A DNA stretch of 64,000 nt from Streptomyces varsoviensis. Lineage in GTDB: Bacteria > Actinomycetota > Actinomycetes > Streptomycetales > Streptomycetaceae. A program made the position numbers and the translations under genes. The notes under the pieces are model-generated. The model saw nothing but the letters and a program-made list of their open reading frames with translations, did no database searches and had not been told where the DNA came from. Where the stretch lies: positions 124,001-188,000 of the forward strand of contig NZ_JOBF01000016.1 of the NCBI RefSeq assembly GCF_000718635.1. Direction: 5' to 3'. Below are positions 37,213 through 47,015 of the stretch, piece after piece (the first letter of the stretch is position 1; every line of letters starts with the position of its first letter).

Positions 37213-40200
37213 CGGCGGCCCGGCCCGCCGAGAAGGCGTCGGTGCCGGCCGCCTCCCGCTGCCCCCACGTGTCGGAAAGGGTGCGGGGCGCCCACAGCTT
37301 GCGAGCGTTGATCCAGTCGTCGCGGAAGTTGTCGGCGATGTCCTTCAGACGGTCCGCCGCCATGGCACGGTCGCCCCGCAGCGTCGTGAACGCCCGTCCC
37401 GCCGCGTGCAGCGCGGCCCCCTCCTCGGCCTCGAAGGCGAGGTGACCGGGGAGGAGGCCGGCCATGTCGCGCAGTGCGGCGCTCCACGGCCCGGTCTTGG
37501 CCGACAGTTCCCCCGGCGGAAAGAGCCCCTGGCCGATGACGGAGCCGAAGGCGGCCTGTACGCGCTCCTCGTGCCCCTCGCGAGCCCGCGCGATCTCGTC
37601 CGCGGTGAGCACGCGGGACGGGTGGGCCTCCTGCCAGCCGGCCAGCGTGTCACTGAAGACGCGCTCGCCCTGTTCCCTGGCCGCCTGCCAGGTGGACTCG
37701 CGGAGGATGCGCGCGCTCAGCTCCTCCTGCCCGGTCAGCTTCCGCAGGGCCTCGTGGAAGGCCCTCATCCGGCCGCCGCGGCCATCGGAACCGAACTCGG
37801 CGCCGTCGAAGTGGTCGTCGTACAGGCCGAGGACGTCACGGGTCAGGCCCGCCCGCACGCTGTCGCGGACGCCAGGGGTCAGGGGGGCACCGGTGAGATC
37901 GCCGAGGCGCGGAGAGGACATCGCGTTCCCGCCGTGCTGCTCCTGCCAGGATTCCAGTGCCTCGCCGGACCGCTCCATGGCGTCGTGCACGAGGTGTTCA
38001 CGGATCGCCTGATGGGCGGCGCGCTCCGGCAGTCCGCCGAGCACCCTGTCGGCCTGCTCGTGCCAGGCGGTCAGACGCCCGGTCCGCGTCCGGGTGCTGT
38101 CGCCGACGGAGATGTCGTCGAACGTGCCGCGGAACGCCTCGTCCAGCGTGTTCCGCGCCTCGGCCCGCAGCGCGTCCCAGCTCTCCGGGGCGAGGTGCAG
38201 GCCGCTCGCGTAGAACCGCGAACGTCCCACCGCACCGGGACCGGCCGCCACCGCCTCGCGCGCCTCGGCCTCGAACGCGGCGAACTGGGCGTGACCGTCG
38301 GCGTCGAGGTGCTCCTGGGGCTGCTCCGCGATGTCCCTCAGACGTTGCTCGACGCGCTCCCGCGCCTGTTCGTAGACGACGCGCGCGGCCAGCGCCTGCT
38401 TCGCCCACCCGAGCTCCTGGCGCCACTTCCGTGTGCCGAGGTCCAGGGTGTCCCGCAGGTTGTCGCGGAGACCGGGGCCGGTGGGCAGGGTCTCCTCCAC
38501 GGCGCTGGAGAGACGTTCTTCGAGCAGGGGCCACACATGGGCCGCCGCCGCCTCGAAGGCCGGGTCCCGCTCCTCGCCGTGCTGCCCGGACGCGGTCAGC
38601 GCGTCGTCGGCGCCCAGCGCCTTCTGCCGCGCACCCTCGCGGAGGAACGCGTCGGCCAGGTACTGCCCCATATCGGGGGCACTGATCTTGTCGAGAGCCT
38701 CCTGCGCGTCGCCCAGGATGGCGTCGAAGGTCCGGCGCGCGCGGTCCAGGACCGTCTGCCGCACCCCCTCACGGGTGAACGTGTCGGCCAGTCTCCCCGG
38801 CACATCCCGGGTGTCGTCGGCCCCGGTGAAGACCTCCCTGGCACGGCCGTCGAGAGTGCTTCGGCGCACCTGGTCCCGGAGGCCCTCGGGGACCAGGTGC
38901 CCTTCGGGCCCCGCCGCCCAGGCGACGTAGGCGGCGTCGAAGGCGAGCCGCTGCTCGTCGGAGAGCGCGAACGGGCCTTCCCGCGGCGCCGTCTGCTCCA
39001 CCACCCCGTCCTCGGCGGCGATCCGCTCGGCGGACTGCTGCTCAGCGCCGAAGTCCTCGGCCGCCTGCTCCACTTCGGCGTCGTACTTGCCGTAGATCCG
39101 GATCTGCTCGTCCTGCCACGCGGCGTTCCGCCAGTCGTCCGCGCCGATGTGCGAGGGGGCCGGTACGAGCTCGGGCCGCCGGCCGGTGGTGTCCTGGCTC
39201 CGCCATGCCTCCGCCTGCTCCGCGGCCTTCTCCGCCAGCCGGTCCGTTACGTAGGCGTCACGCAGCTCGTCGGTCCGGTCCGCCATCCACTGGTGCGTGT
39301 CGGGCCGCTCCGGGGCCGTCCCGGCCGCCGCCGACTCGCCCACGAGAGTGGCGAATTCCTGGTAGGCGAGGTCGCGGTCGCGACCGGCCTTCTGCAAGGC
39401 GGCGAGCCGCTGTTCGAAGTCCGCGGACAGTCCGTCCCAGGCGCGCGGCCCCATCCCGCGCAAGTCCTCGGTGAACTCCTCAAGGAGGGCCTGGCGCTCC
39501 TTCCTGTACCAGCCGAAGACCTGCGGGTGCCAGTCGCCCGGAGAGGCGGAGTCCGCGATCTGCTTCAGCTGCTGGTCGAAGTGGCCGCCGGTGCGAGCCT
39601 GCGCCATGAGGTCCAGTGCGTTGCGCCGGAGGTCCTGGGCGAGGCGGTCCCGCTCCTCCTCGACCCGCCGCGCGGCATCGTTCGCGGCCTGGGTCTGCTC
39701 CTGCCGTTCCTGTCCCTGAGCGTCCTCGTGGGCCGTCTGCTCGATGCCGGGCTGCCGTACGTCGGCGGCGTCCCGCCCCGCCGCGTTCCAGCCCTCGATG
39801 AAGTCCTGCTCCATCCGGCCCACTTGGTGCCGGTACCAGTCGATGGCCTGGTAGTCCCCCCGCGCGGTGCCCAGGGCGAGGTCCGAGGCGCCGTCTTTGC
39901 CGTGCAGCCAGGTGGCCGAATCGAACGCCGTCTTCGCCGCGTGGTCGGCGCTCCAGTCCTGGTACGCCTGCTCGAAGCGCGTGCGGAAGTCCGCGACGAC
40001 GTCGCGCAGCGGGCCGTTCTCCACGTCCAGCCGGCCGCCGTTCCCGGCTTCCTGCCGCGTCCCGGCCTCGGCGACCCGTGGCACCGCGGCGGCCATGAAC
40101 GCGTCCTCAATTTCCTGGGCCTGAGGGGTCTCCGAGAACCACCGTCCGCGGAAGGAAGGCCCCGACCGCGTCACCGGCTCGACGTAATCCTCGAAAACCT

Positions 40201-43200
40201 TCTGGGCCGCCTCATGGGCCAACCGTTCCCGCTGCGCTGCCTTGAGCTGGTCGTCGATCTGCGGCGTCAGCTCGTCGAAGCCGGTGCCCCGCCCCTGTTC
40301 CATCGAGGCGTCGGCGAACCACTCGCGGACCTTGTCCACCGGGCCGGCCGGGCCGGCGAGGTCGGGGCGGGTTGCCAGGAATGCGTCGAACGCGCGGTAC
40401 GCCTCGTCCCGCCGGGCGGCGGACGCACGCATGTCGTCCAGCGCGGTCGCGGTCCCGGTCCGAACGGGCGAGGAGCCCTGTTCCTGTCCTCGTTCCTGTT
40501 CCTGTCCTCGTTCCCGCTCCCCCCCGAAGTCCGCAGCGGGCTCGTCGGCGTGCGTCCGGGCGGCGACGGGTACGGCCTCCGGCTCGCCCGTCCCGGACCC
40601 CGCCGTCTCGTGTTCCCGCGTCACGTCGGACGTGTGTCCGGCGGGCGCGGGCGACTCCGTCCGGTCCGCGGGCTCCTCCGGAGCGTCCTCCAGCGTCGGC
40701 GGCCGGTGACCCCGCCGGTCGCCCGGCGCGGAAGCGCCCTCTGCGACGGGCGCCTCGCCGGCGGCGCCCGACAGCGCCTCCGCCTTCTGCCGCGCCTCGT
40801 TGGCGAGCGCCTCGTAGGCGGCCCGGCTGCTGGTGGCGGCCGGCCCCTGAGGAAGCTCCTGGGGACGCTCCCGAGGCAGTTCGGGTGTCCGCTCAGCCAT
40901 CATGAGCTGCTCGCCGGGAACGGTGTCACCGGGCTCGTCCCTCGTCGCGGGGCCTTCCGGTTCGCGGCTGCTCCCGGCGGGCACGCCGTCGCCCGCGCGG
41001 GCCCCTGATCCGGTCGGGTCGTCCGCCGGGCGCGAGCCCCCGACGGGTTCCGCGAGCCCCGCGCCCCCCGGCGCCTCCGAAGGGGCATCGTCGTCGGAAC
41101 GACCGCCGGGCGAACCCGAGAGGTTCTTGTTCTCAAGGAAGTCGTCGAGACTCGGCAAACCCAGCCCGTCACCGTCCTCGGAGGAGGCGCGAGCCGCACC
41201 CGACAGGCCCTCGTCCTTGAGGAGGTCATGAAGACTCGGCAACTGTGAGACAGCAGCTTCGCCGGAGGAATCGGGGCTGCCGTCCCCACGGTCCTCGTCC
41301 CGTCCCAGGCCCTTGTCGACGATGCGGTCCAGCCGGCCGTCGTCCGGTCGCTCGACGGGTCGGCTCAACTCCTCGTCGAGCGCCTGCCGGTGCTCCCGTT
41401 GGGTGAGAGCGGCATCAAGCTGTTCCCGCAGCCCGTCGATGCGGCTCTGCAGCTCGGCGACCGTCCCGGACTCGGGGTCCGGCCGCCGCTCCGGCGGCTC
41501 ACCGATGCCGCGCCCGGCGCCGACGCCCTCCGTGTCCGCGCCCGGGTCTCGCGGCATGGCGTTCACCAGCGCATCGTTCCGCTGGGCCTGCAACTCCTCT
41601 ATTTTTCCCCGCAGTTGATCGATATTCTTCAGTCGGCCCCTCTCCAGGCGGCCCAGGTGCTTTTGCAGCGCGTCATACCTGCGCTCCGCCGCCGCACTGT
41701 CCGACGCGTCCCGCAGCTCCTGGCGCAGCTGTGCCGTGCGCCGGTCGTCCTGCCCCTCGCCGAGGGCATGCAGACGCCCGGTCAGTTCCTCCTCACTCGG
41801 CGGCGCTTCGCGCTCCGCGCCGAGCTTCAGGCGCTCCAGCCGCTCCTGGAGGCCCTGATCGACCCGGTACTCGCGCAGCTCCTCCAACGCGCGGGCCGCG
41901 TCCTGCGCGTCGTCCCCGTCCACTCGGGCCTGAAGCCCCCGCGCGTGATCGTCCTGGTCACCCTTCAGCATGTCGAAACGTGCTCGCAGGTCGTCATCGG
42001 AAACCGGCGTACGACCGCTTCCGGTACCGGCCTCCTCCGCCTCGTCGGCGAAGATGCTGTCCAGGCGGTCCTGCCACTCCCGATCTGCGCGGTGCTGCTC
42101 AAGCTGCTCCATCGCTCGCGCCGCCTGCTCCTGGGTAGCGGCGTTCTCGATCCGGCGCAGCAGTGCCGTCTCCACCTCATCGGTGCGGTCCTGGCGGAGC
42201 TGGTCGAGCCGGTCCCGCATCTCGGCGGTGTCCAGGAGCTCGTTCAGCTCGGATCCGATGTCCCGTGCCCGACGGGGGTCCGAGGTCTGCGCCAGCTCAC
42301 GCCGCAGGTCCTCAAGTACGGCGTCGTACGGCTGCGCCGCGTCCCTGCCGATCAGCACCTCGGCCGGCAGCTGCTGCTCGACGAAGTTGGTGTAGTCACG
42401 CAGGGCCGCGTCCGTCCGGTCCAGGTCGTCGCCGCGCTGCGCCTCCTGGACGGCGTTGACCTTGGCCTGCCACTCCGCACGGTCCGCACCGAGCTTTTCG
42501 AAGCGGTCGAAGCCGTGCTCGATATGGCTGTCGAAGGCCCTCAGGCGCTGGTCGAGCACGTACGCGCCGGTCGCCTGCCGGAACGCGGACAGGTGATCAA
42601 CCGCCGAGGTCCACTGCCTGCGGGCGATCGCCTCGTCGATGTCGTCGGTGAACCCGCGACGTATGCCGCGGCCCATCCCGGACTCCCGGGCCACCTGGTC
42701 CAAGGCATCCGACCGCTGCGCCAGCCCCTCCCCCATCTCCGCCATACCCGTCAATGGGGTGTTGGGCGCGTCGGGCGCGTCCCGCATCGGATTGCTCTCG
42801 CCGGGATCATGAGTCGGCGCGTCGGGGGCCCTGAACTCCTCGTGCGATGTATCCCCGGCGACCGAGGTCGCCGCCGATCCCGCTCGCCGCCCGGCGGAAT
42901 CCGCGTCGCCGAACACGCTCGACTCCGAGGAACTCGGCGCCATGCTCTCGGCGCTCTCGGAGCCCGCCAACGTCTCGTCATCCTGCGACCAGCGGGCCTC
43001 AGGGCCGGCCGCCGGACGGGTCTGCCGCGTCCGCTCGGTCCCGCCGGTCGCCGGACGCTGACCGGTGGAGTCCCCCGTGCCCGCCTCGGACGCACCGGAC
43101 GCACCGGACCTCGTGGAGCCCTGTGCCGGGCCCTCGGAACTCACCGACGGCCGGTCCGACGACAGGCTGAGCGCCCCGGGCCCTGTCACCGGACGCGACG

Positions 43201-45733
43201 TGCCGGCGCCTCCGGACGGGCCGCCGGGCGCCTCCCGCACCAGGCCCTGCCCGGGGAGCTGCGCGCCGCCGGGACCAGTCGCGGCCCCCCGCGCGCCGTT
43301 CGAGGGCGGTCCGCCCGCCGACGCGCTCGGGGCGTCAGCGGACCGGGGACCGCTCGGCCCGGAGGCCGACAGGCCGCCGCCCCGCTCCACCGGCGACGCG
43401 ACCGGCTGCCACGGGCCGTTCGACTCATCGAAGCCGGGGTAGCGCTCGACCTGGTGTCCACCAGCCGCGTCGGTGACGTCCTCTACGCGCTCCACCTGCT
43501 CTGCCTGACGCTCCCGGGCGGTCGGCCCGGTTCCCCTCGGCGCCGTCTCGGCGGGACGCGAGGAGGCCCCGGTGCTCACGGGCGCGCCCGTGAGCCCGCC
43601 GGAGACGCCGCCTCCCTCCTGCCCCGTGCCCTGCCCCTCGGAGCGCGAAGACCGGTCCGCCACGCCCTGACCCGGCGCGTCGTGGACCTGGCGCACACCC
43701 TCGTCAGGCCCGCCGTGCGCCGTCTGCGAGCCGCCCTGGCCCGTCTCCTCGACCGGCCGCGCGCCCTGCGGCCCGCCCTCGGCCGGTACGTCCTGGTGTG
43801 AGGACCGCACCGGTTCCACGGCACTCGGGCCCGGCCCACCACGGTCCACACTCCCGGAGGCGACGCCCTTCCCCGCCCCGTGGTGGCCCTGCTCGCTCAC
43901 CTCGTGCGAGGGCCGCGGCGCCCCGGGGCCCCGGCCGTCGCCCGTGACGACGTGCTGCTCCGGCGCGGACGGGTGGTGCGAGGGCCTGTCGAACCCGGCC
44001 AGGCCCTCCTGTCCGAACTGCCGGGCCGGCCCCTCGAAGTTCGGCAGGCCGTGCTCGCCTTGCGGCGCCTCGCTCCGCGGCGCCTCGGCGTGCTCGGCGC
44101 CGTCCAGCCACGAGTCCAACCGTCCGCTCCGAGGGCCGGGGACCCCGGCCAGGTTGTCCGGGGTCAACGGCGTCCCCGCGGAGACACGGCCGCTCTCCGA
44201 CGGCGCGTCGATGCCGGACCTGCCGGGCGCTTCCCGGACGTTCGGCGTCCCGTCGTCGCCGTCGGGCCTCGACACCTCCGAGAGGCCGTCGACACCGCTC
44301 CTGCCCGAAAGGGACGAGACGCCCGACCCGCTCGCGTGGTCCTCGCGCCCCCCGGCCCCTCGCCGACCACCCGGACCGCCCCGGCCCCCCTGGCCGCCCG
44401 AGGAAGAGCCGCTCGACGTCGAGGAAGACCCGTCCCTGGTCGCCGGGTAGCCGACCGATGTGGCCGGACCGGAAGACGACTCCGAGCTCGTACCGCGCGA
44501 CGAGGGGGGCGCCTCAGTGGAGAAGCCGTCCCCGGCGCCCCGCAGCAGCGGCGTCCGGCTGTCACCGGAGAACCCGGAGAACACCGCCGGGCTGTACCCG
44601 GAACCACGTGACGAGGTGGGCGCGTCCACGGAGAGGCCGTCGGTCGCGCCGCCGTTCCGGCCCGGCAGGAGGGTCCGGCTGTCGCCGGAGAGCCCCGACG
44701 AGCTGTACGGACGACCGTCCTCCCCGGGCGGCCCCGATCGGCCCTCACGCACCGACCCGCCGTCGCTGCCCAGCTCCCAGTAGCCGTTGCGGACCTTCGG
44801 ACCGCGGTTGACCAATCCGATGTCCTTGAATCCGCCCTTGCCCGACCCGGCCCCCAGATCGGGCAGGTCGAGCGCCGGGGGGTTCCTGAAGTTGCCGAAG
44901 TACGAACGGAAACCGCCGTACTTGGCGTTGAAGTTGGCCTTAGCCGTCGGGATGTGGCCGATCGCACCGCCCACCGCACCCGCCAGGAAACCCAGCAGGG
45001 GTGAACCGTCCATGTCGAACGCCGCGTTGGTGGCCGCCATGGACGCCGCGCCGCCGGCGCCGCCCACGAGCATCTTGCCCAGCAGCGTGCTGATGGTCTT
45101 CTGCCCGATCCTGCTGAGGCCCGCCCCGGCGAAGAGGCCGCCCGTGATCGCACCGCTGATCGCCCCGGCCCCCGCGGCGACGCCCACTTCCTTCCAGTCC
45201 AGCGAGTGGCGCCGGTGCAGAGCGAACTGGATGCCCTGGATTCCCAGCGACAGTCCCGCACCGACCGCCGCGTTGACCCCGGTCGCCATCAACAGGCGGC
45301 GCATGATCATGCCGATCGCCAGCCGGCCCTGGGCGTAGATCTCCGGCAGGGCCTCCGGGGCCCACCAGGCGAAGAAGGCGATCTCGGCCGCCATCCACCC
45401 CAGCATCGCCAAGATCATCATCTTGGAGTACTGCACGTTCAGCGCGAACTCGTCCAGGTTGTCGCCCAGTTCGTCCGCCGAGTCCGCGACCTGCTCGTAA
45501 TTGGCGGCCATCTTCTCAAGGAACGCCGCGAACTGCTGCGCCGTACCACCGGTGACACCGGCCTTGAAGTCCGCCAGCGCCTCCCTGGCCGACGCCGCGG
45601 CACTGCGCATGTCCGCGGCGTAGTCCTTGTGCCGCTGGGAGAGCTCCCAGCACTTGTCCTCGTCGGCCTCGGGCCACTCGCCGCCCGCGAGGTCGGCGAC
45701 CCACTTCAGCCCGCTCGGCATCATGATGCTCAC
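37196..45733 (-). CDS. WXG100-headed giant T7SS effector, N-terminal part (polymorphic-toxin-like)
   Basis: The 2,845-codon frame starts with GTG after GGGGAGG. Residues 1-110 form a WXG100-like/CpnT-type secretion domain (LKWVADLAGGEWPEADEDK ... LDEFALNV). Then come Gly/Ala-rich hydrophobic segments (105-125, 145-175, 185-215, 225-270), a long Gly/Ser/Pro/Arg-rich disordered linker to about residue 1000, and about 1,800 residues of charged alpha-helical, coiled-coil-like sequence. It contains one cysteine (Cys28). The frame closes just inside the first 222-bp repeat, so the toxin-bearing part is out of frame. It is directly downstream of the ESX partner genes, which supports T7 export. Confidence 0.85.
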   Translation of the reverse strand: MSIMMPSGLKWVADLAGGEWPEADEDKCWELSQRHKDYAADMRSAAASAREALADFKAGVTGGTAQQFAAFLEKMAANYEQVADSADELGDNLDEFALNVQYSKMMILAMLGWMAAEIAFFAWWAPEALPEIYAQGRLAIGMIMRRLLMATGVNAAVGAGLSLGIQGIQFALHRRHSLDWKEVGVAAGAGAISGAITGGLFAGAGLSRIGQKTISTLLGKMLVGGAGGAASMAATNAAFDMDGSPLLGFLAGAVGGAIGHIPTAKANFNAKYGGFRSYFGNFRNPPALDLPDLGAGSGKGGFKDIGLVNRGPKVRNGYWELGSDGGSVREGRSGPPGEDGRPYSSSGLSGDSRTLLPGRNGGATDGLSVDAPTSSRGSGYSPAVFSGFSGDSRTPLLRGAGDGFSTEAPPSSRGTSSESSSGPATSVGYPATRDGSSSTSSGSSSGGQGGRGGPGGRRGAGGREDHASGSGVSSLSGRSGVDGLSEVSRPDGDDGTPNVREAPGRSGIDAPSESGRVSAGTPLTPDNLAGVPGPRSGRLDSWLDGAEHAEAPRSEAPQGEHGLPNFEGPARQFGQEGLAGFDRPSHHPSAPEQHVVTGDGRGPGAPRPSHEVSEQGHHGAGKGVASGSVDRGGPGPSAVEPVRSSHQDVPAEGGPQGARPVEETGQGGSQTAHGGPDEGVRQVHDAPGQGVADRSSRSEGQGTGQEGGGVSGGLTGAPVSTGASSRPAETAPRGTGPTARERQAEQVERVEDVTDAAGGHQVERYPGFDESNGPWQPVASPVERGGGLSASGPSGPRSADAPSASAGGPPSNGARGAATGPGGAQLPGQGLVREAPGGPSGGAGTSRPVTGPGALSLSSDRPSVSSEGPAQGSTRSGASGASEAGTGDSTGQRPATGGTERTRQTRPAAGPEARWSQDDETLAGSESAESMAPSSSESSVFGDADSAGRRAGSAATSVAGDTSHEEFRAPDAPTHDPGESNPMRDAPDAPNTPLTGMAEMGEGLAQRSDALDQVARESGMGRGIRRGFTDDIDEAIARRQWTSAVDHLSAFRQATGAYVLDQRLRAFDSHIEHGFDRFEKLGADRAEWQAKVNAVQEAQRGDDLDRTDAALRDYTNFVEQQLPAEVLIGRDAAQPYDAVLEDLRRELAQTSDPRRARDIGSELNELLDTAEMRDRLDQLRQDRTDEVETALLRRIENAATQEQAARAMEQLEQHRADREWQDRLDSIFADEAEEAGTGSGRTPVSDDDLRARFDMLKGDQDDHARGLQARVDGDDAQDAARALEELREYRVDQGLQERLERLKLGAEREAPPSEEELTGRLHALGEGQDDRRTAQLRQELRDASDSAAAERRYDALQKHLGRLERGRLKNIDQLRGKIEELQAQRNDALVNAMPRDPGADTEGVGAGRGIGEPPERRPDPESGTVAELQSRIDGLREQLDAALTQREHRQALDEELSRPVERPDDGRLDRIVDKGLGRDEDRGDGSPDSSGEAAVSQLPSLHDLLKDEGLSGAARASSEDGDGLGLPSLDDFLENKNLSGSPGGRSDDDAPSEAPGGAGLAEPVGGSRPADDPTGSGARAGDGVPAGSSREPEGPATRDEPGDTVPGEQLMMAERTPELPRERPQELPQGPAATSSRAAYEALANEARQKAEALSGAAGEAPVAEGASAPGDRRGHRPPTLEDAPEEPADRTESPAPAGHTSDVTREHETAGSGTGEPEAVPVAARTHADEPAADFGGERERGQEQERGQEQGSSPVRTGTATALDDMRASAARRDEAYRAFDAFLATRPDLAGPAGPVDKVREWFADASMEQGRGTGFDELTPQIDDQLKAAQRERLAHEAAQKVFEDYVEPVTRSGPSFRGRWFSETPQAQEIEDAFMAAAVPRVAEAGTRQEAGNGGRLDVENGPLRDVVADFRTRFEQAYQDWSADHAAKTAFDSATWLHGKDGASDLALGTARGDYQAIDWYRHQVGRMEQDFIEGWNAAGRDAADVRQPGIEQTAHEDAQGQERQEQTQAANDAARRVEEERDRLAQDLRRNALDLMAQARTGGHFDQQLKQIADSASPGDWHPQVFGWYRKERQALLEEFTEDLRGMGPRAWDGLSADFEQRLAALQKAGRDRDLAYQEFATLVGESAAAGTAPERPDTHQWMADRTDELRDAYVTDRLAEKAAEQAEAWRSQDTTGRRPELVPAPSHIGADDWRNAAWQDEQIRIYGKYDAEVEQAAEDFGAEQQSAERIAAEDGVVEQTAPREGPFALSDEQRLAFDAAYVAWAAGPEGHLVPEGLRDQVRRSTLDGRAREVFTGADDTRDVPGRLADTFTREGVRQTVLDRARRTFDAILGDAQEALDKISAPDMGQYLADAFLREGARQKALGADDALTASGQHGEERDPAFEAAAAHVWPLLEERLSSAVEETLPTGPGLRDNLRDTLDLGTRKWRQELGWAKQALAARVVYEQARERVEQRLRDIAEQPQEHLDADGHAQFAAFEAEAREAVAAGPGAVGRSRFYASGLHLAPESWDALRAEARNTLDEAFRGTFDDISVGDSTRTRTGRLTAWHEQADRVLGGLPERAAHQAIREHLVHDAMERSGEALESWQEQHGGNAMSSPRLGDLTGAPLTPGVRDSVRAGLTRDVLGLYDDHFDGAEFGSDGRGGRMRAFHEALRKLTGQEELSARILRESTWQAAREQGERVFSDTLAGWQEAHPSRVLTADEIARAREGHEERVQAAFGSVIGQGLFPPGELSAKTGPWSAALRDMAGLLPGHLAFEAEEGAALHAAGRAFTTLRGDRAMAADRLKDIADNFRDDWINARKLWAPRTLSDTWGQREAAGTDAFSAGRAAGCGMR

Positions 45734-45806
45734 GCCGACGCGCCTCCCCTCGGCAGGGCACGCGACGGCACAAGCCCCGAGGGCGCCAGGACCGGACCGA
45801 ACATGG

Positions 45807-46670
45807 TCAGGAAAGCTCCTCCGCGGAACGCCGCGGCGTCCCGCCGTCCACCGGAGCCCCGCCGTCCGTCGGGGTCTCCGGCCGCACGACCGGCAGGATG
45901 TCGTCCAGCGCTCCCAGCCAGCCGTCCTCCTCGTTCACCGTGCCGACGGCCTCGACCGCCTCCCGCAGCATCCCCGGCTCCACGGTCATGCTCACCGGAC
46001 CGGAGGCATTGAGGTAGATGACATGGTCCTCCGGCAACCGGTCGAGCAGCTCGGCGGCCCGAAGGGTCTGGAAGGACAGCCGCCCGGCGTTGTGCAGGTG
46101 GTCCGGGGAGGTGAAGACCGGCACGACGGCGGACTCGTCGTCCGGCGACACCGCGGACAGCAGACCGCCGCCGGGCGCGACGAACACCGCCACCTCCGCG
46201 GACGCCAGCTCCCGCGTCACCGCGTCGGCCCGGCCGTAACCGGTCGCCGCCAACTGCAGCGCGGCGTCCACCGGGTCCGTGGGGCCGGCCCAGCCGAGCG
46301 CGACGGGCGAGGGGCGGTACTGCTCGTTGTCACGCCACTCGACGACCTCGCCCCGGGAGTCCGAACGCCACTCGCCGGCCATGGCCCACACCGGCGGGGC
46401 GCCGGCGCCGGACCAGGCCGGGTCGATCATGCCGAACCAGTGGTCCGGGGCCGACCGGGCGGCCTCCCGCACATGGTCCGGAACCGGAGGCATCCCGCCA
46501 TCGGCGCTCGCGCCGTCCACCGCACCGGCGGACGCGCCGCGTGCGTCCCGGGACGCACGCCCTCCGGAGCCCGCGGCGGGGCCGCTGTCCTCCGCCGCGA
46601 CCGGCACCATGGAGAGGGCCGCGGAGGCGGCGGGCCGTGCGGCCGCCGCCTCCTCGGATGCGCCGCTCAT
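45807..46670 (-). CDS. Type VII secretion-associated protein, SseB-like
   Basis: The 287-residue protein has an N-terminal Ala/Gly/Ser-rich stretch, then a WFGMIDPAWSG ... EWRSDSRGEVVEWRDN region and an SseB-like domain (AEVAVFVAPGGGLLSAVSPD, VPVFTSPDHL, YLNASGPVSMTVEPGMLREAV). The family is regularly encoded beside Streptomyces ESX effectors and is annotated as secretion-system associated. A chaperone role for the giant effector encoded next is plausible but not shown. It starts 3 bp after the EspC-like gene, so the two are co-translated. Confidence 0.8.
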   Translation of the reverse strand: MSGASEEAAAARPAASAALSMVPVAAEDSGPAAGSGGRASRDARGASAGAVDGASADGGMPPVPDHVREAARSAPDHWFGMIDPAWSGAGAPPVWAMAGEWRSDSRGEVVEWRDNEQYRPSPVALGWAGPTDPVDAALQLAATGYGRADAVTRELASAEVAVFVAPGGGLLSAVSPDDESAVVPVFTSPDHLHNAGRLSFQTLRAAELLDRLPEDHVIYLNASGPVSMTVEPGMLREAVEAVGTVNEEDGWLGALDDILPVVRPETPTDGGAPVDGGTPRRSAEELS

Positions 46671-46673
46671 CGG

Positions 46674-47015
46674 CTACCCGTCGGAGTTTCGCGCGGTCAG
46701 CCGCCGACCGGTCTCGGTCGAGTGCTGTTCGACGTTCTCCAGCGCCCGGACCAGTTGTCCCACCTCGCCGGTGGTCCGTTCCGCCAGCTTGGCGGCGTCC
46801 AGCCCGGCGCTGACGGCGTCCTGGTGCGGGCCGTCGAACTGACCGTGGAACTTCTTGCCGTTCTTGTCGTCACCGATCACGTCGCCGTACGACTCGCTGT
46901 CCGACTGGAATCTCTCGGCGGCCGACCGCACGTGGTTGGTCAGCTCCAGCAACTTGCGCTCCGCCGCCCGCAGCTTCTCCGTGTCGACCCGCACCGGCTC
47001 GCTCGATCCGCTCAT
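46674..47015 (-). CDS. Small EspC/DUF2580-like WXG100-fold protein
   Basis: The 113-residue all-helical protein has VDTEKLRAAERKLLELTNHV in the first helix and LDAAKLAERTTGEVGQLVR in the second, with a Gly-containing loop between (KKFHGQF). It resembles ESX secretion-associated EspC-like proteins. The start overlaps the ybaB stop (ATGA at 47012-47015). It is probably exported, or pairs with another helical partner from the locus. Confidence 0.7.
   Translation of the reverse strand: MSGSSEPVRVDTEKLRAAERKLLELTNHVRSAAERFQSDSESYGDVIGDDKNGKKFHGQFDGPHQDAVSAGLDAAKLAERTTGEVGQLVRALENVEQHSTETGRRLTARNSDG

Noticed and set aside
37196..37215. Programmed ribosomal frameshift at the A-to-B toxin junction
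   Set aside because: No slippery heptamer with downstream pseudoknot could be seen; duplication junction or indel explains the frame change better, though not excluded.
37406..41008. Long + strand open frame (~1,200 codons) opposite the WXG100-headed gene
   Set aside because: Shadow of the coiled-coil coding sequence on the minus strand; no recognisable protein features.
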